Shown: positions 1 to 9,496, counted from the stretch's first letter. The stretch is 64,000 nucleotides of DNA from Herbaspirillum sp. DW155 (GCF_037076565.1 NZ_AP029028.1:1178001-1242000); one strand, 5' to 3'. Numbers and translations are program-made. The notes: a model not told the origin generated them from the sequence alone.

Positions 1-13
1 TGATAGTGCGCAT
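1..13 (-). CDS. pal: Pal, peptidoglycan-associated lipoprotein (5' end only)
   Basis: Only the first four codons (ATG CGC ACT ATC) lie in the window; the gene continues beyond position 1. The start is preceded by AAGGAG at good spacing, 43 bases after the tolB stop. The identity is inferred from position: pal follows tolB in nearly all proteobacterial tol-pal operons. Nothing of the protein itself can be judged. Confidence 0.7.
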
Positions 14-56
14 TTTGGATTTCTCCTTGTCGTGATGAAAGCAATATTGGATTTCT

Positions 57-1355
57 TTATTTCATGAACGGACCCCAGGTCGGTTCCCTGATATCACCGG
101 CCTGCGTCGTCAGACGCTGTTTGATTCGACCGTCGGTGGAAACGACGGCCAGGGATCCGCGACGACCAGATTCCGTCGCGTACATGATGTATTTGCCGTT
201 GGGCGCAAAGCTGGGCGACTGGTCGCGGCTGCCGTCGGAGAGGCGAATCTCCTGGCCATTGGTCAGGTCCAGTGCATACAGCTGGAACAGGCCGTCGCGA
301 CGCGAGATGAAGGCCAGCGTCTTGCCGTCAGGCGAAATGCGGGGGCTGATGTTGTAGCTGCCATTGAAGGTGACGCGCTGGGGTGAGCCGCCATCCAGGC
401 CCACCTTGTACACCTGCGGGCCGCCGCTGCGGTCGCTGGTGAAGTAGATGCTGCCGCCATCGGGCGAAAACTGCGGCTCGGTATCGATGCCGGCACTGTT
501 GGTCAGGCGGCGCAGGCCCGAACCATCTGCATTGATGACGTAGACCTGGGTCAGGCCATCGCGCGTCAGCGCCACGGCCAGGCGCGAGCCGTCCGGCGAC
601 CAGGCCGGGGCCGAGTTGCTGCCCTTGAAGTTGGCCACGATGGAGCGCTGGCGCGTGACCAGGTTCTGGATGTAGACCACCGGCTTCTTCATCTCGAAGG
701 AGACGTAGGCGACCTTGGTGCCATCAGGCGACCAGGCCGGGGAGATGATGGGCTCGTTGGAGCGCAGCGCCACCTGCGTGCCTTCACCATCGGCATCGGC
801 CACTTCCAGGCGGTATTCATTGCCGGACTTGGTGACATAGGAAATACGGGTGGAGAAGATGCCGGGGATGCCGGTCAACTTCTGGTAGATGTCGTCGGCG
901 ATCTTGTGCGCGGTCAGGCGCAGCAGTTGCGGCTGGGCACCGATGGACAGGGCCGAGAGCTGGCTAGACTGCACCGTATCGAAGAGGCGATAACGCACAT
1001 CGAAGCGGCCGTCGGCCAGGCGCGTGACGCTGCCCACGGCCAGTGCATTCGCACCGCGCTTCTGCCAGTCGGCATAGTTGATGGGCGAGGAATCCGACAG
1101 CGCATCGCCATTGTCGATCAGCTTGAAGACGCCGCTTCTGGCCAGGTCGGCCTTGACCACCGAGGTGATCTGCTGCGGCGCGGATTCTTCGCCGGGGAAG
1201 GCGGTGATGGCCACCGGAATCTGCGAGGCACCCACGCCGGTGATCTCGAAGCGCAGCTGCGCCTGCGAGGCCGGAGCGAAGGACAGGCCGGCCACCGCCA
1301 CGGTGGCAGCGGCGATGCGCGTCAGACTCAGGGTCAGGTAACGGGTTTTAATCAT
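57..1355 (-). CDS. tolB: TolB, periplasmic Tol-Pal protein
   Basis: Periplasmic beta-propeller of the Tol-Pal system, which binds Pal and helps outer-membrane constriction during division. The 432-residue protein matches the family length. Residues 1 to about 32 form a signal peptide ending in ASQA before QLRFEI. An N-terminal TolB domain follows, and then at least five PD40-type propeller repeats with the SPDG signature (for example SPAWSPDGTKVAY, APAWSPDGSRLAV, EPQFSPDGGSIYF). It lies directly after tolA (3-base gap) and before pal, so co-transcription is expected. Confidence 0.97.
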   Translation of the reverse strand: MIKTRYLTLSLTRIAAATVAVAGLSFAPASQAQLRFEITGVGASQIPVAITAFPGEESAPQQITSVVKADLARSGVFKLIDNGDALSDSSPINYADWQKRGANALAVGSVTRLADGRFDVRYRLFDTVQSSQLSALSIGAQPQLLRLTAHKIADDIYQKLTGIPGIFSTRISYVTKSGNEYRLEVADADGEGTQVALRSNEPIISPAWSPDGTKVAYVSFEMKKPVVYIQNLVTRQRSIVANFKGSNSAPAWSPDGSRLAVALTRDGLTQVYVINADGSGLRRLTNSAGIDTEPQFSPDGGSIYFTSDRSGGPQVYKVGLDGGSPQRVTFNGSYNISPRISPDGKTLAFISRRDGLFQLYALDLTNGQEIRLSDGSRDQSPSFAPNGKYIMYATESGRRGSLAVVSTDGRIKQRLTTQAGDIREPTWGPFMK

Positions 1356-1358
1356 CGT

Positions 1359-2321
1359 TTACTGATCTTTCGGATAATGGGTGAATGTGAAGCTGGACGG
1401 TACCTTGCCATCCGTGTCGGCCGGGAAGGGCTGCGACTTCATGACGGCAGTACGCACGGCTTCGTCGAAGCCCGGGACGCCTGAAGGCTTGTTCACACGC
1501 ACGCTGCGTACTGTCCCGTCCGGGAACAATTCGACAGTGTACTCCCCGGCAGGGTTTCCGCTGACGTCGCTGTTGTCGAAGACCGTGTTGCTCTTGATCT
1601 TGGCGCGCAACTTGTTGGCGTAGTTGGGGCTGCCCTTCGGACCCTGCGACTTCTCGGCCGTGCCGGTGCCACCGGTGGCACTGGTGGCCTGGCCCATCAT
1701 GCGCTTCAAGTCTTCCTGGCGACGCTGTTCAGCGGCCTTGGCGTCGGCCGCAGCTTGCTGCTGTTTCTTCTTGTCGGCAGCCTGCTTCTCGGCGTCGGCC
1801 TTCTTCTTGGCTTCTTCTTCCTTCTGCTTTTCTTCCTTCAACTTCTTCTGCTTGTCGGCTTCCAGCTTTTCCTTCTTCTCGCGTTCAGCCTTGTCCTTTT
1901 CGGCCTGTTCCTTCTTTTCGCGCTCGGCCTTTTCCTTCTCGGCCTTGAGCTTGTCGGCCTTTTCCTGCTCTTCCTTGCGCTTCTTTTCCTTCTCCTTCTG
2001 CAAGGCGATATCGGGTTTCTCGACCTTGGGTTCGTCGATCACCTTGGGCGGAACGGGCTTGGGTTCAGGTTGCGGCTGGGGTTGCGGCTTGGGCGGCTCC
2101 ACCACCGGATCAGGTTCCGGCTGCGGCGGCGTAGGCAGCGGCGCGGCTTCCTTGTATTGCGGATCCCAGATCTCGGCTTCCACCGTCAGCGGCGTTTCGC
2201 TCTGCCAGCGGATCCCGATCCAGAAGAACAGGAACAAGGCCACGTGCATCACCAGCGCCAGCGTGATGGCGCGCCAGCGGCCGGGCGGCTTGGGGATGGT
2301 GTAGTGTGCGTTATCGCTCAT
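1359..2321 (-). CDS. tolA: TolA, inner-membrane bridging protein
   Basis: TolA links the TolQR motor in the inner membrane to Pal/TolB at the outer membrane. Residues about 17-36 form a single N-terminal membrane segment. Residues about 50-90 are Pro/Glu/Lys rich. Residues about 95-205 are an extreme Lys/Glu/Ala-rich stretch expected to form the long periplasmic helix. The last 90 residues are a TonB/TolA C-terminal domain with PDGTVRSVRVNKPSG. At 320 aa it is shorter than E. coli TolA (421 aa), mostly because the helix is shorter. It sits between tolR and tolB. Confidence 0.95.
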   Translation of the reverse strand: MSDNAHYTIPKPPGRWRAITLALVMHVALFLFFWIGIRWQSETPLTVEAEIWDPQYKEAAPLPTPPQPEPDPVVEPPKPQPQPQPEPKPVPPKVIDEPKVEKPDIALQKEKEKKRKEEQEKADKLKAEKEKAEREKKEQAEKDKAEREKKEKLEADKQKKLKEEKQKEEEAKKKADAEKQAADKKKQQQAAADAKAAEQRRQEDLKRMMGQATSATGGTGTAEKSQGPKGSPNYANKLRAKIKSNTVFDNSDVSGNPAGEYTVELFPDGTVRSVRVNKPSGVPGFDEAVRTAVMKSQPFPADTDGKVPSSFTFTHYPKDQ

Positions 2322-2338
2322 ATCACTCGGCTGTGCGC

Positions 2339-2773
2339 TTACTTGGTGGCCAGGCCGACCCGCGCGATTCCTTGTTTCTTGGCTTCCGAGATGACCTGCA
2401 CCACGTCGTCGTACTTGATGTCCTTGTCGGCCGAAATCATCACCGCCAGGTCGGGATTGTCTTCATGCAGATGGCGCAGGCGCTCGGCCAGGTCGGTCTT
2501 GCCGGTCACGGTCTCGGCTTTCTTGCCGCCGCTCTTGGGGCCATTGATGCGGATGGTGGCCTGGGCGTTGGGCTTCAAGGCAATCTCGATGTAGTCCGAC
2601 GGAGGCTGCGTGGACTTGCCCGCCGTGGGCAGGTTGATCACGCTGGGATTGGTGATCGGCGTGGCCACCATGAAGATGATGAGCAGCACCAGCATCACGT
2701 CGATGTAGGGCACGACGTTGATCTCGGACTTGAACTTGCGGGGACGGCCCCCGCGCATCGATGAGCCAGCCAT
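2339..2773 (-). CDS. tolR: TolR, proton-channel subunit
   Basis: ExbD/TolR family protein of 144 aa. One N-terminal membrane helix (about residues 19-40) carries the conserved channel aspartate, Asp25 in PYIDVMLVLLIIF. A periplasmic domain follows. Together with TolQ it converts proton flow into motion of TolA. Its ATG overlaps the TAA of tolQ by one base (TAATG), so translation is probably coupled. Confidence 0.97.
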   Translation of the reverse strand: MAGSSMRGGRPRKFKSEINVVPYIDVMLVLLIIFMVATPITNPSVINLPTAGKSTQPPSDYIEIALKPNAQATIRINGPKSGGKKAETVTGKTDLAERLRHLHEDNPDLAVMISADKDIKYDDVVQVISEAKKQGIARVGLATK

Positions 2774-3477
2774 TAGCGTGCCTGACGTTGCAAGATGTTG
2801 GAGAACTCTTCGATGAAGCTTTCGAAGCGGATCGCCAGACGGTCGATGTCATGCGAATAGCGGTTGTAAGCGACCACCGCCGGGATCGCCGCGAACAGGC
2901 CGATGGCGGTGGCGATGAGGGCTTCGGCAATGCCCGGGGCCACAGCCGCCAGGGTCGCCTGCTGCACGTTGGCCAGGCCGCGGAAGGCGTTCATGATGCC
3001 CCAGACGGTGCCGAACAGGCCCACGTAGGGGGAGACCGAACCCACCGAGGCCAGGAAGGCCAGGTGCGATTCCAGTGCATCCATCTCGCGCTGATAGGCT
3101 GCGCGCATGGCGCGGCGGGCGCCGTCCAGCAGCAGGCCGGGATCGACCGCACCGCCACGGGCTGCCACCGAGGCCTTGGCCTTGGTGAATTCACCCATGC
3201 CGGCCTGGAAGATGCGTTCCAGCGCGCCACCGGCGCCACCGGCCTTGCGGCGGTTGGACAGGGCGTCCTGGTACAGCGCCGAGAGGTTGCCGCCGGACCA
3301 GAAGACGCGCTCGAATTCCTCGGTCTGCACGCGGGCCGAGCGGATGGTGAACATCTTGCGGAAGATGTAGGTCCAGCTGGTGACCGAGGCCGACAACAGC
3401 AGCAACATCACCAGTTGCACCAGGACGGACGCGTTTGCGATCAGTGAAATGAAGGACAGGTCTTGTGTGACATTCAT
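2773..3477 (-). CDS. tolQ: TolQ, proton-channel subunit
   Basis: MotA/TolQ/ExbB family protein of 234 aa with three membrane segments (about residues 12-34, 135-158 and 170-193); the last carries the family Gly/Thr-rich motif. The frame is open further upstream, but a start at MNVTQDLSFISL gives the usual family length (E. coli 230 aa) and puts the first helix at the expected place. First gene of the tight tolQ-tolR-tolA-tolB-pal run; 213 bases separate it from the thioesterase gene upstream. Confidence 0.95.
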   Translation of the reverse strand: MNVTQDLSFISLIANASVLVQLVMLLLLSASVTSWTYIFRKMFTIRSARVQTEEFERVFWSGGNLSALYQDALSNRRKAGGAGGALERIFQAGMGEFTKAKASVAARGGAVDPGLLLDGARRAMRAAYQREMDALESHLAFLASVGSVSPYVGLFGTVWGIMNAFRGLANVQQATLAAVAPGIAEALIATAIGLFAAIPAVVAYNRYSHDIDRLAIRFESFIEEFSNILQRQAR

Positions 3478-3690
3478 GGGAAAGTGTGGCGGCTTGGAGG
3501 CGGCGTTTGGATAGTCGAGAGTTAAAAATCTTTTGTTTTGTTCAGTTGGCGTGCAGGCAATACGAAACAAAAGACGGCAAATACGGACAGAAGTTTTCCC
3601 TGCGGCAGATCGTCCCAGCCGGCGAGAGCGGCCTGCAGGCAGGCGCGGATCCCTGTGCCATAAAGGCGCGGATGAGCTTTTCCGTTGACA

Positions 3691-4125
3691 TCATGCGGCC
3701 TTCTTGATGCAAGTCAGCACTTCGTCAGGAATCGGGCGGGGCCGGAAAGTGGCCTGGTCCACGCAGACGACGGTGATGCTGCCGCGGGCCAGCAGCCTGG
3801 GTTCGCCGTCCCCCGACGGCAGGCGCCAAGCCTCCTGGATGAATTGCATGGAAGCATTTCGAAGTTTTTCGACCACGACGGTCAGGCGGAGTTCATCGTC
3901 CAGGCGGGCCGGCGAGAGATAGTCGACGCTGGTGTTCCTGACCACGAAGAGGGCGCCGGTGGTCTCGGCCAGGTGCTGTTGCTGGAAACCGAAGGAGCGC
4001 AGCCATTCCGTCCGCGCGCGCTCGAAGAACTTCAGGTAGTTGGCGTAGAAGACCACGCCTCCGGTGTCGGTATCTTCGTAATAGACCCGGATGTTCCAGT
4101 CGAATGGACTACTGGCGGCACTCAT
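3691..4125 (-). CDS. ybgC: YbgC-type acyl-CoA thioesterase of the Tol-Pal cluster
   Basis: Hotdog-fold 4-hydroxybenzoyl-CoA thioesterase family, 144 aa. The catalytic region is clear: VYYEDTDTGGVVFYANYLKF, in which the first Asp of DTDTGG is the family catalytic residue. YbgC hydrolyses acyl-CoA or acyl-ACP in the cytoplasm and is classically encoded first in the tol-pal cluster, as here. The stop lies 213 bases before the tolQ start, so it may be in the same transcript. Confidence 0.93.
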   Translation of the reverse strand: MSAASSPFDWNIRVYYEDTDTGGVVFYANYLKFFERARTEWLRSFGFQQQHLAETTGALFVVRNTSVDYLSPARLDDELRLTVVVEKLRNASMQFIQEAWRLPSGDGEPRLLARGSITVVCVDQATFRPRPIPDEVLTCIKKAA

Positions 4126-4336
4126 ATGCTTCTTGTTATTGGGAAATCTGCTGTGGCAGCGGAGAAAGAATCAGAAAAAATGAATCAAGGACTCAGGATG
4201 ATGCCGGTCAGCAAGCCGGCCGGTTGGCTACCGGCCGCTGCCTGAAGAACTTGCCAGTCAGCCAAGCAAACAGCTACGGGAGGCGTTCTTGCTGCGCCAG
4301 GGCGCCGTCGGCAAAAACGCCATTCTACCCCATCCC

Positions 4337-5089
4337 TTACTGTTTGCGCTTGATGTTGAAGGGGCTGAAGCCCTGGCAGGTCGGCATCAGTTCCATGTAA
4401 TTGATGTTCACATGGGCGGGCATGGTGGCGACCCAGAAGGCGGCTTCTGCGATGTCTTCGGCCGTCAGCGGGGTGGTTCCTTCATATACCTTGGCCGCGG
4501 CGCTATCGTCGCCCTTGAAGCGCACGTTGGAGAACTCGGTGCCGCCGCACAGGCCGGGGGCCAGGTTGGTGGCGCGCACGCCGGTGCCCACCAGGTCGGC
4601 GCGCAGGTTCAGGGTGAACTGGTCGACGAAGGCCTTGGTGGCGCCGTAGACGTTGCCGCCCGGGTAGGGGTAGGCACCGGCCACCGAGCCCAGGTTGATG
4701 ATGGTGCCGCTGCCGCGCTTGACCATTTCCGGCAGCAGGGCGTGGGTGATGGTGACCAGGCCCTTGACGTTGGTGTCGATCATGGTTTCCCAGTCCGACA
4801 GCGCCACTTCATGGGCCGGGCCCAGGCCCAGTGCCAGGCCGGCGTTGTTGATGAGCACGTCGACCTGCTTCCATTCACCCGAGAGGCTGGCCAGGCCGGC
4901 GTTGATCGATTCCTTGCTGGTCACGTCCAGCACGAGGGGCAGGATCTTGTCGGCACCCAGCTCCTTGACCAGATCATCCAGGCGCTCCTTGCGGCGACCG
5001 GCGGCGATCACCTTGTGACCGTTGCCGGCAAATTTGCGCGCCATGGCGGCGCCGAAGCCTGCAGTTGCTCCGGTAATCAAGACGACCAT
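4337..5089 (-). CDS. ydfG: NADP-dependent 3-hydroxy acid dehydrogenase, YdfG type (SDR)
   Basis: Classical short-chain dehydrogenase of 250 aa. It has the cofactor motif TGATAGFG, an arginine after the second strand (AAGRRKER) consistent with NADP preference, the NNAG motif, and the active site Ser (LGSVAG) with YGATK. The tail GGTEFSNVRFKGDD and PAHVNINYMELMP closely resembles E. coli YdfG, which oxidises L-allo-threonine, serine and 3-hydroxypropionate and reduces malonic semialdehyde. Same strand as ybgC, 211 bases upstream of it, with a 7-bp GC-rich hairpin (4218-4236) between them. Probably monocistronic. Confidence 0.88.
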   Translation of the reverse strand: MVVLITGATAGFGAAMARKFAGNGHKVIAAGRRKERLDDLVKELGADKILPLVLDVTSKESINAGLASLSGEWKQVDVLINNAGLALGLGPAHEVALSDWETMIDTNVKGLVTITHALLPEMVKRGSGTIINLGSVAGAYPYPGGNVYGATKAFVDQFTLNLRADLVGTGVRATNLAPGLCGGTEFSNVRFKGDDSAAAKVYEGTTPLTAEDIAEAAFWVATMPAHVNINYMELMPTCQGFSPFNIKRKQ

Positions 5090-5279
5090 CTTTTGATTCT
5101 CCTGTTATGTGGCAGTTGGGGGGGGCTGGGCGGGCAGTGGCATCGCAAGTTGCGCAAGCCTTCATGCCAGTGCCGGGAATAAAACGAAATTGTAGCCGAA
5201 AGCCGCTTTTTACGAGGGAGGGCTCGCTTTTTCCTTCATTTCGCCCTGGAGCGGCGCTGTTGCGAAGCCGCCATGGTTC

Positions 5280-5308
5280 TTGCCCAAATCGCCCCGTTTC
5301 ACTACAAT
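5280..5308 (+). promoter_or_regulatory. Predicted sigma-70 promoter of glyA
   Basis: TTGCCC (5280-5285), a 17-base spacer, then TACAAT (5303-5308). Transcription would begin near 5315, just ahead of the first riboswitch stem at 5324, which supports the assignment. Confidence 0.65.
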
Positions 5309-5323
5309 GCGCTCACCATTTCG

Positions 5324-5416
5324 TCTCACGTGACTGGCGAAACGCCGCGTAAAACCGGCCAAGATGGGGATCCATCGGGAAGCGTGAGATTTCAACAGCC
5401 GTGCGCCTGGGCAGCC
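5324..5416 (+). ncRNA. ZTP (pfl-type) riboswitch upstream of glyA
   Basis: The leader contains the hallmark elements of the ZTP/ZMP aptamer in order. P1 is a perfect 7-bp pair, TCTCACG (5324-5330) with CGTGAGA (5383-5389). The conserved CGTGACTGGCG runs from 5329 to 5339. P2 is GATGG (5363-5367) with CCATC (5372-5376), followed by CGGGAAGCG. The P3-side conserved block GCGCCTGGGCA is at 5403-5413. glyA is one of the known target genes of this class, since ZTP signals shortage of 10-formyl-THF. A competing hairpin, GGGCAGCC (5409-5416) with GGCTGCCC (5436-5443), would sequester the conserved GGGC and is a candidate expression platform. Confidence 0.9.
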
Positions 5417-5559
5417 GAATGGACAGTACGACTGAGGCTGCCCGCACTCCCACACCATTTTCTGGCCCTCATTCGATTTCGGAAGTCGAGCTACCGGCAT
5501 GTCCGCATCCTGCCGGTGACACGATCTTCGGCCGCAGCTCATCAATTTGGAGAAACACC

Positions 5560-6804
<1,245 letters not shown>

Positions 6805-6818
6805 TTGGTGTTGGCAGG

Positions 6819-6839
6819 GCCGGCCCGTTGCGGGCCGGC
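6819..6839 (+). terminator. GC-rich hairpin after glyA
   Basis: Perfect 9-bp stem GCCGGCCCG/CGGGCCGGC with a 3-base loop, 15 bases after the glyA stop. No T-tract follows, so it may stabilise or pause rather than terminate. Confidence 0.4.
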
Positions 6840-6883
6840 ATGAAGTTTCCTGCCAAAATCGGGAAAATTGAAAAGTTGGTCCT

Positions 6884-6911
6884 GACGGCGCCCGTTCCTG
6901 CGGGCGCCGTC
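6884..6911 (+). terminator. Strong hairpin between glyA and nrdR
   Basis: Perfect 11-bp stem GACGGCGCCCG/CGGGCGCCGTC with a 6-base loop, followed only by GCTTATC. This second stable hairpin in the glyA-nrdR gap probably attenuates read-through. Weak T-tract. Confidence 0.4.
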
Positions 6912-7060
6912 GCTTATCTGCACTACCATACGATGGTCCTGGCGGGACGGCGATGCAATACTCCGGGCTTCGCCCTGGCCGCGCCGATCTGCGGCATCGA
7001 AGTCACGAGGGGCTTGCCCTCATTGTCCAGCTCATCCAGCTCAATCACATCACTGCCACC

Positions 7061-7540
7061 ATGAAGTGCCCATTCTGCAATCACGAAGACACCCCGGTGC
7101 TGGATACGCGCCTGTCCGAGGACGGCCATTCGATCCGACGCCGCCGCCGCTGCGGCAATTGCGACAAGCGCTTCACGACCTATGAACGTATCGAGCTGAC
7201 CATGCCGGTGATCGTGAAGAAGAATGGCAGCCGCACCGACTTCGATCCGGCCAAGCTGCGCGGCAGTCTCATGCTGGCCCTGCGCAAGCGCCCGGTGTCG
7301 GCCGAGGCGGTGGACATGGCCATCCAGAGCATCCAGGACAAGTTGCTGCAAAGCGGCGAGCGCGAGGTCATGTCGGGACAGGTGGGGGAGCTGGTGATGC
7401 GCGAACTGAAGCGCCTGGACAAGATCGCCTACATCCGATTTGCCTCGGTCTACAAGAGCTTCGAGGATGTGACCGAATTCCAGGATGCCATCGATGAAGT
7501 GGGGCTGGAGCGCAAGGCGGCCAAGAAGCGGGAGAGCTGA
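7061..7540 (+). CDS. nrdR: NrdR, transcriptional repressor of ribonucleotide reductase genes
   Basis: 159 aa, the standard length. The zinc ribbon is complete (Cys3, Cys6, Cys31, Cys34, with RRRRRC preceding the second pair). An ATP-cone domain occupies about residues 49-139. NrdR senses ATP/dATP and binds NrdR boxes at nrd promoters. The ATG at 7061 starts exactly at MKCPFC, the invariant family N-terminus; upstream in-frame sequence is non-coding leader. It lies 256 bases after glyA on the same strand. Confidence 0.97.
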   Translation: MKCPFCNHEDTPVLDTRLSEDGHSIRRRRRCGNCDKRFTTYERIELTMPVIVKKNGSRTDFDPAKLRGSLMLALRKRPVSAEAVDMAIQSIQDKLLQSGEREVMSGQVGELVMRELKRLDKIAYIRFASVYKSFEDVTEFQDAIDEVGLERKAAKKRES

Positions 7541-7605
7541 CGCCAGCGTGGCCGGGTGCATGAATGCATGCACTTTTCTGATCCACTCACAAGGTAAACA
7601 GGCAT

Positions 7606-7634
7606 AAAAAAACGGCTGCAGATGCAGCCGTTTT
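7606..7634 (-). terminator. Rho-independent terminator of the 6S RNA
   Basis: Read on the minus strand: stem AAAACGGCTGCA/TGCAGCCGTTTT followed by a run of seven T. It lies just after the 3' end of the 6S RNA and also faces the end of nrdR (stop at 7540), so it may act in both directions. Confidence 0.8.
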
Positions 7635-7645
7635 CCTTGAATCAA

Positions 7646-7816
7646 GTCCCGCCTGTGCCGCTGTGCCGGCATCCTGAACCTGACGGTTCAAGTTGGCTGC
7701 AGTAGTTCAATTTCGGGTTCATCGGACTAGCGACGCTCACGCCCATCGAACGATCCCACAGCCTATGCTCGTAAATGGTTCAAGGAATATATGGCAATCG
7801 CGAACACGGCAGGAGT
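7646..7816 (-). ncRNA. ssrS: 6S RNA
   Basis: Position downstream of zapA is the classic location for ssrS. On the minus strand the ends pair: 5' TCCTGCC-GTGT with 3' GCAC-A-GGCGGGA. The 5' part contains GTGTTCGCGATTGCCA, analogous to the E. coli GATGTTCGCAAG region. The 3' part has the hairpin CTTGAACCGTCAGGTTCAG and then CAGCGGCA, matching the E. coli CTTGAACCAAGGGTTCAAG and GCGGCGGCA. Length about 171 nt against 184 in E. coli. 6S RNA mimics an open promoter and holds sigma-70 RNA polymerase in stationary phase. Exact ends are estimates. Confidence 0.82.
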
Positions 7817-7820
7817 ACGA

Positions 7821-7849
7821 AGTCTAACCCATTCAGGGTTCTCCTCCAA
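7821..7849 (-). promoter_or_regulatory. Predicted promoter of the 6S RNA
   Basis: On the minus strand TTGGAG (7849-7844), a 17-base spacer, then TAGACT (7826-7821). The predicted start around 7816 coincides with the 5' end expected from the closing stem. Confidence 0.65.
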
Positions 7850-7922
7850 GACCTTCGCCGAAAATAAGTCCACGATTTTGTAACCGGATTTTCGATGCAT
7901 CAGTGGAGCCGGGCAAGGAAGC

Positions 7923-7951
7923 AAAAATGGCTGCGCAAGGCAGCCATTTTT
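7923..7951 (-). terminator. Terminator after zapA
   Basis: Perfect 12-bp stem AAAAATGGCTGC/GCAGCCATTTTT with loop GCAAG, 51 bases past the zapA stop. T-rich on both strands. It separates the zapBA transcript from the independently promoted 6S RNA. Confidence 0.75.
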
Positions 7952-8002
7952 CTTTGCAGCGTGTAGAGCATGTCCGCTGTCAGCATCATGCTGACGACAT
8001 GC

Positions 8003-8320
8003 TCAGAACAGTTTTTCCTGCGGTGCCAGCGCCTGGTCCACCACCTCGGTGATGGCGGCGATCTGCTGCTGCCACTGGGCAATGGTGAGGCCGGCAAACG
8101 GGCCTTCGGCGCGTTGCATGCTCAGCAACTCGGCGGCGATGCCCAGGCCTGCCATCACGGCGATACGGTCGGTGCCCTTGATGCGACCGGCGTCGCGGAT
8201 GGCGCGCATCTTCTGGTCGAGATAGGCCACTGCGTGATGCAGCGCAGCCTGTTCGCCTTCCTGGCAGGCCAGCGTGTAGGACTGGCCCATGATCATGGCG
8301 TTGATCTGGATGGTGCTCAT
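8003..8320 (-). CDS. zapA: ZapA, cell division protein
   Basis: 105-aa ZapA family protein, which binds FtsZ and bundles its filaments at midcell. The N-terminal head carries the typical INAMIMGQSYTLACQEGE, followed by a helical region with AYLDQKMRAIRDAGRIKGTDRIAVMAGLGIAAEL. Its ATG overlaps the upstream gene's TGA (ATGA), implying coupling. The 6S RNA gene lies downstream, as in many proteobacteria. Confidence 0.93.
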   Translation of the reverse strand: MSTIQINAMIMGQSYTLACQEGEQAALHHAVAYLDQKMRAIRDAGRIKGTDRIAVMAGLGIAAELLSMQRAEGPFAGLTIAQWQQQIAAITEVVDQALAPQEKLF

Positions 8321-8550
8321 GCAGCCTCCTCATCGGCCGCAGCCGTCTCTTCCTCGGCGGCTACCGGCAGTTGCGCCAGGACGGCGGCCACGCGCTCGTA
8401 GGCTTGATCCACGCGGGTGGCGAGGGTGGTGTTGTCTTCGGAGAGCAGTTTGACTTTCCGGCGCAGCTCGGCATTTTCTTCGCGCAGGCCTTGGGCCAGC
8501 TGGGCGAGCTGTGTGACTTTTTCAGCCAGTTGCAGGAATTCGGAACTCAT
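8317..8550 (-). CDS. Small coiled-coil protein, ZapB-like
   Basis: 77 aa, beginning MSSEFLQLAEKVTQLAQLAQ and almost entirely predicted coiled coil (heptad Leu/Val, many Glu/Lys/Arg), ending in an acidic Ala/Glu tail. Size and placement immediately before zapA match the ZapB/TIGR02449-type proteins of proteobacteria, which partner ZapA at the Z-ring. The frame is open 16 codons upstream, but MSSEF is the more likely start. The function is inferred from context. Confidence 0.7.
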   Translation of the reverse strand: MSSEFLQLAEKVTQLAQLAQGLREENAELRRKVKLLSEDNTTLATRVDQAYERVAAVLAQLPVAAEEETAAADEEAA

Positions 8551-8724
8551 GTGTTGATTTGTTCGCAGGAGTGGGGTGACGCTGGCGGGCACCAGCATTT
8601 GTCAGAGATGTTCAGGATGACCAGTGCTCAATCGTTCAATTATAAGCGTATTGCCGCGCCACCTGAACAAGAACGGCCGCACGCAGCGGCCGGATGGGTT
8701 GGTCCGCGCGGCCCGGGTTTGGTT

Positions 8725-8745
8725 CCCCGGCGCCGCTCGCCGGGG
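8725..8745 (-). terminator. GC hairpin after the DTW-domain gene
   Basis: Stem CCCCGGC/GCCGGGG with a 7-base loop immediately after the stop at 8747. There is no T-run, so termination is uncertain. Confidence 0.35.
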
Positions 8746-8746
8746 G

Positions 8747-9496
8747 CTATTCGCTGCGCCGCGTGGCCTGGCCGTGCATGCGCATGTAGCCCTGTTGCAG
8801 TACGAAGTTGTCGAAGGCGGTCATCAGAGGATGATATTTCTCGCTGTTGCGCTCCAGTTGCATCAGCGCGTAGCCGGTGGCTTCGAGGGTGGCCAGTTGC
8901 TCGGGCTTGTGCGACTTGCGGATGGTGTAGCGCGAGGTCGGGGTGTCGATCAGCATCATGCGCGGCAGGCTTTGCAGCATCGGATTTTCGAACAGCATCT
9001 TGCGGCTCTTGCGCCAGGTGCCGTCGAGGATCACCAGGCGGATGCGCTTGAGGGGTTCCTGCTTGTCCACCGTCATGGTGCGCGCATCGAAATAGCGGGT
9101 CTCGGCGGTGCAGGCGTCATCCGTGTAGAGCAGGACGGGATGCACGGTTTCGCTGGGGGGAACGCCACGCAGGCGGGACGGCGCGTGCAGCATCGCATGC
9201 AGTTCTTCGGGATCGAACACCGAGCCCACCACCAGCTTGCTGTAGGGCAGGCTCAGGTGCAGCAGGCGCACGCTGTTCTTGGCGTTGCTCACTTCGAGCG
9301 GATGCTGCAGGATCAGCACATCGATGGCGTGGTCGATGGGAGAGGTCCAGTGGCAAATGCATGCCGTCAGTGCCCTCTGGCAGATGGGACAGAGCAATCT
9401 GCGGGCCAGTTGTTGATCGTGGTGGGAAACCAAAATGTCAGCCTTCTGTAGTTTAGCGATTGTCACCTGGCAGAACGGCGGGGCGGCGGGGCACAA
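8747..9496 (-). CDS. tRNA-uridine aminocarboxypropyltransferase (DTW domain, TapT/YfiP-like)
   Basis: 249 aa DTW-domain protein. Four cysteines in CPICQRALTACIC (Cys36, 39, 46, 48) are characteristic of the family. The signature DGTW is near residue 161 (LVILDGTWRKSRKM). It is followed by the conserved LPRMMLIDTPTSRYTIRKS and a C-terminal YMRMHG. Known members (E. coli TapT) use SAM to place an aminocarboxypropyl group on U47 of tRNAs. Single gene between recG and the zap genes. Confidence 0.85.
   Translation of the reverse strand: MCPAAPPFCQVTIAKLQKADILVSHHDQQLARRLLCPICQRALTACICHWTSPIDHAIDVLILQHPLEVSNAKNSVRLLHLSLPYSKLVVGSVFDPEELHAMLHAPSRLRGVPPSETVHPVLLYTDDACTAETRYFDARTMTVDKQEPLKRIRLVILDGTWRKSRKMLFENPMLQSLPRMMLIDTPTSRYTIRKSHKPEQLATLEATGYALMQLERNSEKYHPLMTAFDNFVLQQGYMRMHGQATRRSE

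Noticed and set aside
1750..2030. Low-complexity repeat region in tolA as a genomic repeat
   Set aside because: It is the Lys/Glu/Ala-rich helix of TolA and needs no other explanation.
4218..4236. GC hairpin between ydfG and ybgC as terminator
   Set aside because: The 7-bp stem lacks a T-run on either strand, so it is only mentioned under ydfG.
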